Assembly (NCBI GenBank): GCA_964638155.1
Contig: CAZWYI010000003.1
Coordinates: 1-64,000, forward strand
Length of the DNA stretch: 64,000 bases
Direction: 5' to 3'
DNA from: CAYZTD01 sp964638155
GTDB taxonomy: Archaea > Thermoplasmatota > E2 > DHVEG-1
Positions 9,985 to 17,160 of this stretch are shown one piece after another. The notes below the pieces were generated by a model. That model was not told where the DNA came from. It searched no databases and was given only the letters and a program-made list of their open reading frames with translations. The position numbers and the translations under genes were made by a program. Positions within the stretch are counted from its first letter, which is position 1. Every line of letters begins with the position of its first letter.

Positions 9985-10833
9985 TCAACAAAAAGCTTCT
10001 TTTGCATGATAAGAACTACGAACCAAAGGAGCTGATTCAACGTGTTTAAAACCCATGTTCAAAGCTATTTTCTTTAAATCTTTGAATTCTTGTGGAGTAT
10101 AATATTTTTTAATCTCAACATGTTTTTTAGAAGGCTGAAGGTATTGGCCTATTGTTAAAAAATCGACTTTTGCATTTGATAAATCTTTTATTGTTTTAAT
10201 TACCTCATATTTATTTTCCCCTAGACCAACCATAAAGCCTGATTTGGATTTAATCTTATTATCGAACTCTTTAATTTCTTTCAGTAGATTAATACTTACT
10301 CTGTAATTACCTTCTGGTCTAATATAAGGAAATAAATTTTTTACAACCTCAATATTATGATTTATAACATCAGGTTTCGATTCAATTACTTTATTTAATG
10401 AACTTGTTTTACCTATAAAATCAGGTATTAAAACCTCTATTTTGCAATCTGGGTGTATATTCCTCACTTCCTTAACCGTATCATAAAAAACACTTGCTCC
10501 TCCATCAGATAAGTCATCACGAGTTACAGAGGTTATCACGACATAGTCAAGACCTAGTTCTTTAACACTTAAAGCTACATCATGAGGCTCATCTGGATTT
10601 AAAGGTAAAGGCATTCCATTTTTAACATTGCAGTATTTACAATTCCTAGTACATACATCTCCAAGTATTAAAAAAACAGCAGTACTATTTCCAAAACATT
10701 CTGCTATATTTGGACATTTTGCTTCTTCACAAATTGTATGAAGTTTTGATTTTCTAAGAAGTTTTTTCATATTTGAATATTCTTTTCCACCAGGAATTTT
10801 AACCTTCAACCAATCAGGGTGATGTCTTTTCAT
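9985..10833 (-). CDS. lipA: Lipoyl synthase (radical SAM)
   Basis: This 282-residue enzyme inserts two sulfurs into octanoyl chains bound to lipoyl domains. Both clusters are visible: the auxiliary [4Fe-4S] motif at Cys35, Cys40 and Cys46 (CX4CX5C), and the radical-SAM CX3CX2C at Cys61, Cys65 and Cys68. The C-terminal RSSYHA signature, whose Ser ligates the auxiliary cluster, is also present. I chose ATG 10833 over a GTG at 10842 because GGGTG lies at good Shine-Dalgarno spacing. It begins 1 base after the stop of the upstream DUF63 gene and precedes lplB-lplA, so synthesis and salvage of lipoate are both encoded here. Confidence 0.93.
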   Translation of the reverse strand: MKRHHPDWLKVKIPGGKEYSNMKKLLRKSKLHTICEEAKCPNIAECFGNSTAVFLILGDVCTRNCKYCNVKNGMPLPLNPDEPHDVALSVKELGLDYVVITSVTRDDLSDGGASVFYDTVKEVRNIHPDCKIEVLIPDFIGKTSSLNKVIESKPDVINHNIEVVKNLFPYIRPEGNYRVSINLLKEIKEFDNKIKSKSGFMVGLGENKYEVIKTIKDLSNAKVDFLTIGQYLQPSKKHVEIKKYYTPQEFKDLKKIALNMGFKHVESAPLVRSSYHAKEAFC

Positions 10834-10834
10834 A

Positions 10835-11881
10835 TTATACACCCATCATAACTCTTAAAAGATCGCGAAAACCAGGGGCAAAACCTAGTATGAAAATAGT
10901 TATCTTTAAGATGTTAACAATTTTACTATAATTTTTCAATTCTTTTTTATATACGACATCAAAAACATATATAACAACAATTATCAACAAAAATTTTACA
11001 ATAGGAAAAAGAGGAGGCCAAATCTCCATAAGTATATCGGATGCAGGATGTTTTTCAACATAAAGTGGTAGACCCATATTAAGAGGATCATATATACTAA
11101 TATAGCTGGCGATACCATCAAGCATGTGACCTGCAATCATAGCGAGGTTTATTGGCTTAGAAAAAACAGCAATTTTTTCATTTTCTCTGTAAAAATGTGA
11201 AACTAGATATACAATTAAAGTAATCAAAAATACCAAAATAAAAATCAATATAAATATATCAAAATTAACCCCATTGTTTGGGCCCCACTGATCTCCAATA
11301 AACCATCTTATAAGGTAATAAATATAGGGGAGTAGAATTAAAAAACCACTTACAAACAAAACATTTGGAATTGTAAAATACTTGTTTTTAAAATAAATAT
11401 TGAGATAATGCCCAATTACAATAAAAGTTACAACTAATATCACTATTTGAAAATATATTAATGGTGTTACAAACCAGTAAACTAAGGGTTTTGAAAAAAA
11501 ACCTGAATCCTCAAAAACTCTAGCAATAATCCCCATTAAAATATATGGAAAAAGCCCATATAGAAATTTAGCATCTATCTTTATTTCCCATTTTGTAACA
11601 AGTCTGTAGATCCAATAGAGAACAACTAGTAACATTATACCATAGACAATTTCAGAAACCCAAGTGAATTTTTCAGCTGGTTCAACAAGTGCCCATGGTG
11701 TAGAGCCTGTAGCATCAAATACTATAGGCCCCCAGAAATATTTCCAAATAAAGTTATCATAAAATATACTAGGAAAAATAATAGATCCAAAAAACAAGAA
11801 AATAATTGATAATATAGGACCTAAAAACATTATCTTATCTAAATTTTCTTGGGATAAATTATAGATTTTCATGTAATCCAT
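10835..11881 (-). CDS. DUF63 family polytopic membrane protein
   Basis: A 348-residue, very hydrophobic protein with about eight to nine membrane segments. It matches the archaeal DUF63 pattern: Asp/Glu-containing helices such as GIIARVFEDSGFF, LAMIAGHMLDGIASYISI and FAPGFRDLLRVMMGV at the C-terminus. The function of DUF63 is unknown. A TTG four codons upstream (11893) is possible. ATG 11881 is preferred because it lies about 25 bases downstream of the shared TATA element, as expected for a leaderless mRNA. lipA follows after a single base, so they are probably cotranscribed. Confidence 0.8.
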   Translation of the reverse strand: MDYMKIYNLSQENLDKIMFLGPILSIIFLFFGSIIFPSIFYDNFIWKYFWGPIVFDATGSTPWALVEPAEKFTWVSEIVYGIMLLVVLYWIYRLVTKWEIKIDAKFLYGLFPYILMGIIARVFEDSGFFSKPLVYWFVTPLIYFQIVILVVTFIVIGHYLNIYFKNKYFTIPNVLFVSGFLILLPYIYYLIRWFIGDQWGPNNGVNFDIFILIFILVFLITLIVYLVSHFYRENEKIAVFSKPINLAMIAGHMLDGIASYISIYDPLNMGLPLYVEKHPASDILMEIWPPLFPIVKFLLIIVVIYVFDVVYKKELKNYSKIVNILKITIFILGFAPGFRDLLRVMMGV

Positions 11882-11894
11882 TGCCGAAAACAAA

Positions 11895-11910
11895 AATATA
11901 ATATATTAAA
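11895..11910. promoter_or_regulatory. Shared near-palindromic TATA element for two divergent genes
   Basis: The A/T block AATATAATATATTAAA reads as a TATA box on both strands. The ATG of the DUF63 gene (11881, minus) and the ATG of the G1P dehydrogenase gene (11932, plus) each lie about 25 bases from its centre. That is the distance at which archaeal transcription starts, so both mRNAs would be leaderless from one TBP site. This is seen by eye and not experimentally supported. Confidence 0.5.
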
Positions 11911-11931
11911 CCCGTGGTTTACGGTGCTATT

Positions 11932-13014
11932 ATGAGGCACTTTACAAAATCTAAAACCATGATATTTCCAAGGGAAATAATAGTGGGCCATAAATCAACA
12001 GAGCAAATTGGAGAGCTCTGCGACAGAGTTACTACTGGAAAAACTGCTTTAGTAGTTGCAGATAAAAAAACAAAGAAACTATCTGGAGACGATATCCAAA
12101 AAATACTAAAGAAACAAAACTACAAAGTAGAAGAAAAAATAGTTTCAAAGGCAACTGTTTCACAAGTAAATAGCGTGATCAATTATGCAAGCAAAAGAGA
12201 TATTGAATTACTTCTTGGTGTTGGAGGAGGAACAGTAATAGATATCACAAAACTTGCTGCATATGAATTAAAAAAACCTTTTGTTAGTGTCCCAACTTCT
12301 GCAGCTCATGATGGTATAGCATCACCTCGTGCATCACTTAAACATAGCAAGGGTTCAGTTTCAAAAACAGCTGTATCACCTTTAGCTATACTTGCTGATA
12401 CAAAAATTATTCATAAAGCACCATATAGAATGCTTGCTTCAGGTTGTGCTGATGTAATATCTAATATCTCTGCAGTTATGGATTGGGAATTAGCTCATAG
12501 ATTAAAAGACGAAGAATTCAGTAGCCATGCGGCAGTTCTAGCTAAAACCGCGGCAAAACTGCTTATTGATAATGCTGAAGATATAAAACTAAACACTGAA
12601 GAATCAGCATGGTTTGGAGTGAAAGCTATGATTGTTTCAGGAGTAGCTATGAGTGTAGCAGGAAATACTAGACCTGCATCTGGCTCAGAACATATGTTTT
12701 CACATATGCTTGATCATCTTGGGAAAAGAATACTTCTCAAAGGTAAAAAAAGCCCACTTCATGGAGAACAGTGCGGAGTAGGAGCAATTATGATGGTGTA
12801 TCTTCATGGGGGAGATTGGGAAGGTATAAAAAACACTCTTAAAAAAATCGGCGCCCCAACTACTTCTGAAGAACTAGGTGTAACAAAAAAGAAAATAGTA
12901 GATGCATTAGTACGCTGCCAGGAGATAAGACCTTCACGCTACACAATTCTTGGCGAAACAGGTCTTACAAAGGATGCAGCACAAAAGGTAGCAAAAACAA
13001 CTGGAGTAATTTAA
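11932..13014 (+). CDS. egsA: sn-glycerol-1-phosphate dehydrogenase
   Basis: This 360-residue enzyme reduces dihydroxyacetone phosphate to sn-glycerol 1-phosphate, the stereo-defining step of archaeal lipid backbones. The NAD(P)-binding loop LLGVGGGTVIDITK and the family motif SVPTSAAHDGIASPRASL are present. Zn ligands are expected in MDWELAHR (with its Asp), HMFSHMLDH and PLHGEQCG. Cytoplasmic. A GTG at 11914 would add six residues. ATG 11932 fits the leaderless distance from the TATA element and the usual N-terminus. The UPF0179 gene follows after 2 bases. Confidence 0.95.
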   Translation: MRHFTKSKTMIFPREIIVGHKSTEQIGELCDRVTTGKTALVVADKKTKKLSGDDIQKILKKQNYKVEEKIVSKATVSQVNSVINYASKRDIELLLGVGGGTVIDITKLAAYELKKPFVSVPTSAAHDGIASPRASLKHSKGSVSKTAVSPLAILADTKIIHKAPYRMLASGCADVISNISAVMDWELAHRLKDEEFSSHAAVLAKTAAKLLIDNAEDIKLNTEESAWFGVKAMIVSGVAMSVAGNTRPASGSEHMFSHMLDHLGKRILLKGKKSPLHGEQCGVGAIMMVYLHGGDWEGIKNTLKKIGAPTTSEELGVTKKKIVDALVRCQEIRPSRYTILGETGLTKDAAQKVAKTTGVI

Positions 13015-13016
13015 TA

Positions 13017-13442
13017 ATGGCACTAGTAACATTGATAGGGGGAAAATTAGCTAAAAAAGATTTAGCATTTGTATATTTAGGTCCAATTAATGAATGCAGA
13101 AATTGTAAATTAAAAACAGTATGTTTTAATTTGAAACCTGGGAGAACATATAAAATTACAAATGTTAGAGATAAAAAGCATAACTGTAAAGTTCATGAAG
13201 GAACTGCAGTAGTTGTAGAAGTAAAAGAGCAGCCAACTATTACCGCAATTGATAAAAAACATACTGAAGGATCAAAAGCAAAAATTGAAAAAATCGATTG
13301 TGAAAATATTGGTTGCAAAAACTATGATCTATGTAAAATCAAATTACAAAAAGACAGAAAATATCTAATAAAAAAAATTTATGGAGACATAGAGTGTCCG
13401 ATAGATCATAAACTTCAGAAAGCAGAGTTAGAAGATAAATAA
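13017..13442 (+). CDS. UPF0179 family protein (Cys-rich)
   Basis: This 141-residue archaeal conserved protein has no established function. Two similar cysteine modules are visible: CRNCKLKTVCF followed by a KHNC Cys, and CENIGCKNYDLCKI followed by a DIEC Cys. Together these suggest two metal or Fe-S sites in a duplicated fold. It starts 2 bases after the egsA stop, so the pair is one transcript. Family assignment rests on the paired Cys pattern and length, and no catalytic role can be read from it. Confidence 0.75.
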   Translation: MALVTLIGGKLAKKDLAFVYLGPINECRNCKLKTVCFNLKPGRTYKITNVRDKKHNCKVHEGTAVVVEVKEQPTITAIDKKHTEGSKAKIEKIDCENIGCKNYDLCKIKLQKDRKYLIKKIYGDIECPIDHKLQKAELEDK

Positions 13443-13450
13443 AATATTTC

Positions 13451-14137
13451 TTAATGACATTTTATGTTAAAAATTAATCCATCTTCTCCTAAAAAACTGT
13501 AATCATCGTCTTTAAAATATTTATCGAAAGTATTTGCTTGATCTCTTATCATTTTTGCCCAATGTACAAGATAATCATCTGATTTATTTTGTGAATTATT
13601 TGTAGTCTGAGAAAAACCAATAACAATTACAGAGGTTCCAGATTCACCACAGTTCCAAGTTTCTCCTATTATCTTTATATTTTCTTCCCCATTATCTAAA
13701 ATCTTAGTTCCATTGTATAAAATATATCTTGTTTTATGTCCATTTTTTAAAACTCTTTGACCTTCTATTTTAGAATTTTTTTCTAACGTTATATTCTTTT
13801 CATTCATTGCAGTAAAAATCGTATCAACTGTTTTTTCGAAAAGATCTTTTTCGTTTATCATAAAAATTGTTTTATAGGTGTTAACTGTCAAAAATGATGG
13901 AAAAATTTTGTCATCTACTTTATAGGTAAAACTTATTTGCTTTTCAAGTCCAAAAATTCTTGATTCAGTATATCGTTCATTATAATCTTCATACCAATTT
14001 TCCCCTAGGATATTATCTGGAATAATTGATTCCTTGATATCATTTGAACTGAATAAAACAGCTATAAAAATTAGTAGAATTATAAAAATAGATATTATTG
14101 CATATAACCAGTTTTCTCTAGAACCTTTAAAACTCAC
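13451..14137 (-). CDS. Single-pass membrane-anchored protein, unknown
   Basis: This 228-residue protein begins with a GTG at 14137, a short positive N-terminus (SFKGSREN) and one hydrophobic segment (about residues 10-29). The rest is a soluble domain rich in Tyr, Asn and Lys, with repeated strand-like patterns, and would lie outside the membrane. I recognise no motif. It is convergent with the UPF0179 gene and follows its own TATA-like GATATATTATAA. It may be a lipid-facing or cell-surface protein specific to the lineage. Confidence 0.6.
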   Translation of the reverse strand: MSFKGSRENWLYAIISIFIILLIFIAVLFSSNDIKESIIPDNILGENWYEDYNERYTESRIFGLEKQISFTYKVDDKIFPSFLTVNTYKTIFMINEKDLFEKTVDTIFTAMNEKNITLEKNSKIEGQRVLKNGHKTRYILYNGTKILDNGEENIKIIGETWNCGESGTSVIVIGFSQTTNNSQNKSDDYLVHWAKMIRDQANTFDKYFKDDDYSFLGEDGLIFNIKCH

Positions 14138-14187
14138 AGGTTATAATATATCAATAATTACTTTAAACTAACGAAAAAAAAAAAAAA

Positions 14188-15363
14188 TTATTTTTTAAGA
14201 CCAGCTTCTTTTCTAAGGATTTCCACTTTATCAGTTTTTTCCCAAGTAAAATCAGGATCATCTCTTCCAAAATGACCATAAGAAGCAGTTTTATAAAAGA
14301 TTGGTCTTTTGAGATCTAAATGGTGAATTATTCCACCTGGAGTAAGTGGGAAAAATTCTCTAACAAGATCCTCTATTTTTGAGATAGATATCTTATTTGT
14401 ACCAAAACAATCAATATTTATGGATACAGGTTCTGATACACCTATTGCATATGCTAGTTGGATTTCACATTTATCTGCAATTTTTGCTGCGACAATATTT
14501 TTTGCAATGTATCTTGCAGCATATGCTGCACTACGATCAACTTTGGATGGATCTTTTCCAGAGAACGCTCCTCCTCCGTGTCTTCCAATGCCGCCATATG
14601 TATCAACAATTATTTTTCTGCCTGTAAGGCCTGCATCTGCAAATGGTCCTCCTCTAATAAATGAACCTGTGGGATTGACATGAACGATTGTATCCTCATC
14701 CATCCATTTTTTACATACTGGTTTAATAATTTTTTCTGTAATATCTTTTTTTATTCTATCATATGCTATTGCACCATCGTGTTGTGTTGAAACAACTATT
14801 GTATCTGCTCTAATCGGTTTACCATTTGAATCATACTCTATTGAAACTTGAGATTTTCCATCTGGTCTTAGATACGTTATTTCATTTTTCTTTCTCAGCT
14901 CTGATAGTTTTTTTGTGAGTTTATGTGCTAGAGAAATAGGTAGAGGCATCATTTCTTTTGTTTCATTACAAGCATAACCATACATCATTCCTTGATCACC
15001 TGCACCCTGCTCTTTATGAAGCCCGTCTCCTTCAGATACACCTTGTGATATATCTGGACTTTGTTCTGTTATTTGTACCCATACCGAGCAGGTCTCCCAT
15101 TCTATACCATATTCTGATTTTGTATAACCTATATCTTTTATTGTATCCCTAACTGTCCTTGGTATATCTATATAACCTTGTGTTGTCATCTCTCCAAAGA
15201 CCATTACTCCTCCATTTTTTGTACCTGTTTCTACAGCTACTCTAGATTCTGGATCTTCTCTTAATGCTTGATCTAGAATTGCATCTGAAATAAGATCGCA
15301 CATTTTATCTGGATGACCTTCGGTTACTGATTCTGAACTAACAATTATCTTTCTTTTTGCCAT
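14188..15363 (-). CDS. metK: S-adenosylmethionine synthetase, bacterial/eukaryotic type
   Basis: This 391-residue enzyme makes SAM from ATP and methionine. Signatures are TEGHPDKMCDLISDAILD at the N-terminus, GAGDQGMMYGYA (methionine-loop hexapeptide region) and the P-loop-like GGGAFSGKDPSKVDRSAAY. These belong to the classical MetK superfamily and not to the divergent archaeal MAT family that most archaea use, which hints at gene transfer. ATG 15363 is preferred over GTG 15372 because AGGTGA sits just upstream of the ATG. Monocistronic, with an A/T-rich upstream region. Confidence 0.95.
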   Translation of the reverse strand: MAKRKIIVSSESVTEGHPDKMCDLISDAILDQALREDPESRVAVETGTKNGGVMVFGEMTTQGYIDIPRTVRDTIKDIGYTKSEYGIEWETCSVWVQITEQSPDISQGVSEGDGLHKEQGAGDQGMMYGYACNETKEMMPLPISLAHKLTKKLSELRKKNEITYLRPDGKSQVSIEYDSNGKPIRADTIVVSTQHDGAIAYDRIKKDITEKIIKPVCKKWMDEDTIVHVNPTGSFIRGGPFADAGLTGRKIIVDTYGGIGRHGGGAFSGKDPSKVDRSAAYAARYIAKNIVAAKIADKCEIQLAYAIGVSEPVSINIDCFGTNKISISKIEDLVREFFPLTPGGIIHHLDLKRPIFYKTASYGHFGRDDPDFTWEKTDKVEILRKEAGLKK

Positions 15364-15478
15364 AATTTTCACCTATAAACAAATTACAAGTCCCCTATTT
15401 GGTAAAAAACAAGAAACAGGAACTCCAATATTAATTTTTTTAATAAAAATACGTCAAAAAAAGAGAAAAAAATTTGTT

Positions 15479-15886
15479 TTATTCTTCGATTTTTCTAGTA
15501 ACCCACATGTTTTCATCTAAAGCATCGTATATTGCTTCATCAGATATATCATTGATTGTTTGTTTGTCAGAAAGAACACTGGTTCTTCTTTTGTTTTCGT
15601 CTTTTGAAAACCTTAGTATTATATCCTTTCTTATAACCCAGTAATGTGTTCTCCATTCTCGTCCGTCATATAGCGTTGTTTCTTCACGTTCTGTAGTAAG
15701 CATTCCTTCTTCTTCTAATATATAAAAGAGTTGTCTGTCTTCTGGATCTAATACATTATCTATTACTCTATCCTGGAAACCAAAAATATCCATTACAAAA
15801 CCTGCGTCTCTTTTTGCTTCTTCTATGCCTATACCAACTCTATTGGCTATAGCTTTTGATAAATCATCTAGTGTTATAATATTCAT
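15479..15886 (-). CDS. Small conserved archaeal protein, DUF6015-like
   Basis: A 135-residue cytoplasmic protein. It has an N-terminal helical part (LDDLSKAIANRVGIGIEEAKRD), a middle strand hairpin typical of winged-helix folds (ILEEEGMLTTEREETTLYDG then WRTHYWVI), and an acidic C-terminal helix. It resembles the archaeal DUF6015 family and may be a nucleic-acid-binding regulator, but no function is established. The ATG follows a GAGGTTT Shine-Dalgarno. It lies alone upstream of metK in the same direction. Confidence 0.6.
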   Translation of the reverse strand: MNIITLDDLSKAIANRVGIGIEEAKRDAGFVMDIFGFQDRVIDNVLDPEDRQLFYILEEEGMLTTEREETTLYDGREWRTHYWVIRKDIILRFSKDENKRRTSVLSDKQTINDISDEAIYDALDENMWVTRKIEE

Positions 15887-16049
15887 TATTTTAAACCTCT
15901 TCTTGCATGTAAATTTTTATGCATTATATTCTGTGTATCTTCTAGTATTTATACTTTTCTACAAAATTATTCTTTTTTTAAAATAAATAAGTGTAAATTT
16001 ATAAAATCCTGCAAAAATTTTAAATATGAATAATATGTAGTGATGTTTA

Positions 16050-16241
16050 ATGAAACAAGACCAAATTTCTAAAAAATTTAACGGAGAATGGCTTTTATTA
16101 TTCAATGATGAAATAATAGACCACAGCAAAAACGTTGAAGATATATTAAAACTAGCTGAGGAAAAGTATCCCTCTGGTAAATTTCCAGAAGACAAAATAA
16201 AAATATCAAAAGTATTTTCAGAGAAAAACAGATTATACTGA
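16050..16241 (+). CDS. DUF5678-like small protein
   Basis: A 63-residue protein with the pattern KFNGEWLLLFNDEIIDHSKNVEDILKLAEEKYP, which matches DUF5678: two short strands, then a helix. In archaea such proteins sit next to retropepsin-like proteins, as here, where the next start codon lies 5 bases downstream. The pair is probably cotranscribed and may act together. The biochemical role is unknown. Confidence 0.6.
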   Translation: MKQDQISKKFNGEWLLLFNDEIIDHSKNVEDILKLAEEKYPSGKFPEDKIKISKVFSEKNRLY

Positions 16242-16246
16242 TTATT

Positions 16247-16642
16247 ATGGCAATCCAAGAAATGATATTTGAATATCTAAAATATCCAGTTATACAAGTA
16301 AAATTTTATATAGATGGGAAAGAAACTCCTTTTATAGACGCATTACTTGATTCTGGAGGGGATTTTATAGTAATACCCATGCCAATTGCAAAATACTTAA
16401 ATTTAAAACTTAAAAAAGCCGGATCAGTTGATACAGCAGGAGGAGTAGCATCTTTATATAAAGCCAATATAAATATGGACATAAGTAATAAACAAGATAC
16501 TCTAAACTATGATAATATAGAAATACATGTATCAGGAAGAAGTGACATCCCAGTACTTTTAGGACGACATCCTATCTTTGAGGATTATGAGATTACTTTT
16601 AGGAAAAAAACAAATCAGCTTATATTAAAATCTGCAAAATAA
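16247..16642 (+). CDS. Retropepsin-like aspartic protease
   Basis: A 131-residue protein the size of one retropepsin monomer. The catalytic motif appears as ALLDSGGDFIVIP (D-S-G triad), and the second-half hydrophobic motif as VLLGRHPIFEDYEITF. Such enzymes need to dimerise because each chain supplies one Asp. It starts 5 bases after the DUF5678-like gene. Its substrate is unknown. The small partner could be a target, inhibitor or cofactor, which is inference only. Confidence 0.75.
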   Translation: MAIQEMIFEYLKYPVIQVKFYIDGKETPFIDALLDSGGDFIVIPMPIAKYLNLKLKKAGSVDTAGGVASLYKANINMDISNKQDTLNYDNIEIHVSGRSDIPVLLGRHPIFEDYEITFRKKTNQLILKSAK

Positions 16643-16761
16643 CTCCACAAGCTATATATATAAGAAGTAATATAGCGGGTAAACTGTTTCAGCATTGATA
16701 CTGATTAGAGTGTAGTATATATTGCTTAAAATAAAATATGTTGAGTCCCGGTCTGTAAAAA

Positions 16762-16835
16762 GGGCCTGTAGCTCAGCTAGGTAGAGCATCTGGCTTTTAA
16801 CCAGGTGGCCTGGGGTTCGAATCCCCACAGGCCCG
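16762..16835 (+). tRNA. tRNA-Lys (anticodon TTT)
   Basis: A full cloverleaf can be drawn: acceptor GGGCCTG/CAGGCCC, D arm GCTC...GAGC, anticodon stem TCTGG/CCAGG around loop CTTTTAA (anticodon TTT), variable TGGCC, and T arm TGGGG-TTCGAAT-CCCCA with discriminator G. CCA is not encoded. A TATA-like AAATAAAATATG lies about 25 bases upstream. The gene directly precedes the RNA polymerase operon in the same direction, with 50 bases between. Confidence 0.97.
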
Positions 16836-16885
16836 CTACCAAAACCAATACATCTCCCAGTATATTCAGGAGGAAGGATCTAATA

Positions 16886-17149
16886 ATGGCTAAAAAACCA
16901 AAAAAACCAAAATTGGACATAACGCAACACAAGCTAGTACCAAAACATGAAATAATATCTGAAAAAGAAACAAAAGAACTTTTTGAAAAATATGGCACAA
17001 CACCCGATCAACTGCCAAAAATTTTAGCCACAGATCCTGTATCGCTTACAATTGGAGCAAAACCGGGACAAGTACTTAAAATAACAAGAAAAAGCCATAC
17101 TGCTGAAGAAGCAGTATGTTATAGATTTGTAGTAGAGAGTAGTAAATAG
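16886..17149 (+). CDS. rpoH: DNA-directed RNA polymerase subunit H (RPB5 C-domain)
   Basis: This 87-residue subunit corresponds to the C-terminal assembly domain of eukaryotic RPB5. Diagnostic stretches are HKLVPKHEIISEKE, the PKILATDPVSLTIGAKPGQVLKI core, and the Cys/Tyr-containing end AVCYRFVV. The start is fixed by a strong AGGAGGAAGG Shine-Dalgarno 8 bases before ATG 16886. Upstream codons in frame belong to the tRNA. It is the first gene of the RNA polymerase operon, and rpoB begins 11 bases after its stop. Confidence 0.95.
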   Translation: MAKKPKKPKLDITQHKLVPKHEIISEKETKELFEKYGTTPDQLPKILATDPVSLTIGAKPGQVLKITRKSHTAEEAVCYRFVVESSK

Positions 17150-17160
17150 GTGTAATAAAT

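Noticed and set aside
15959..16258. 99-codon frame antisense to the DUF5678-like gene
   Set aside because: The plus-strand frame has a recognisable family pattern and close coupling to the next gene; the minus frame has none.
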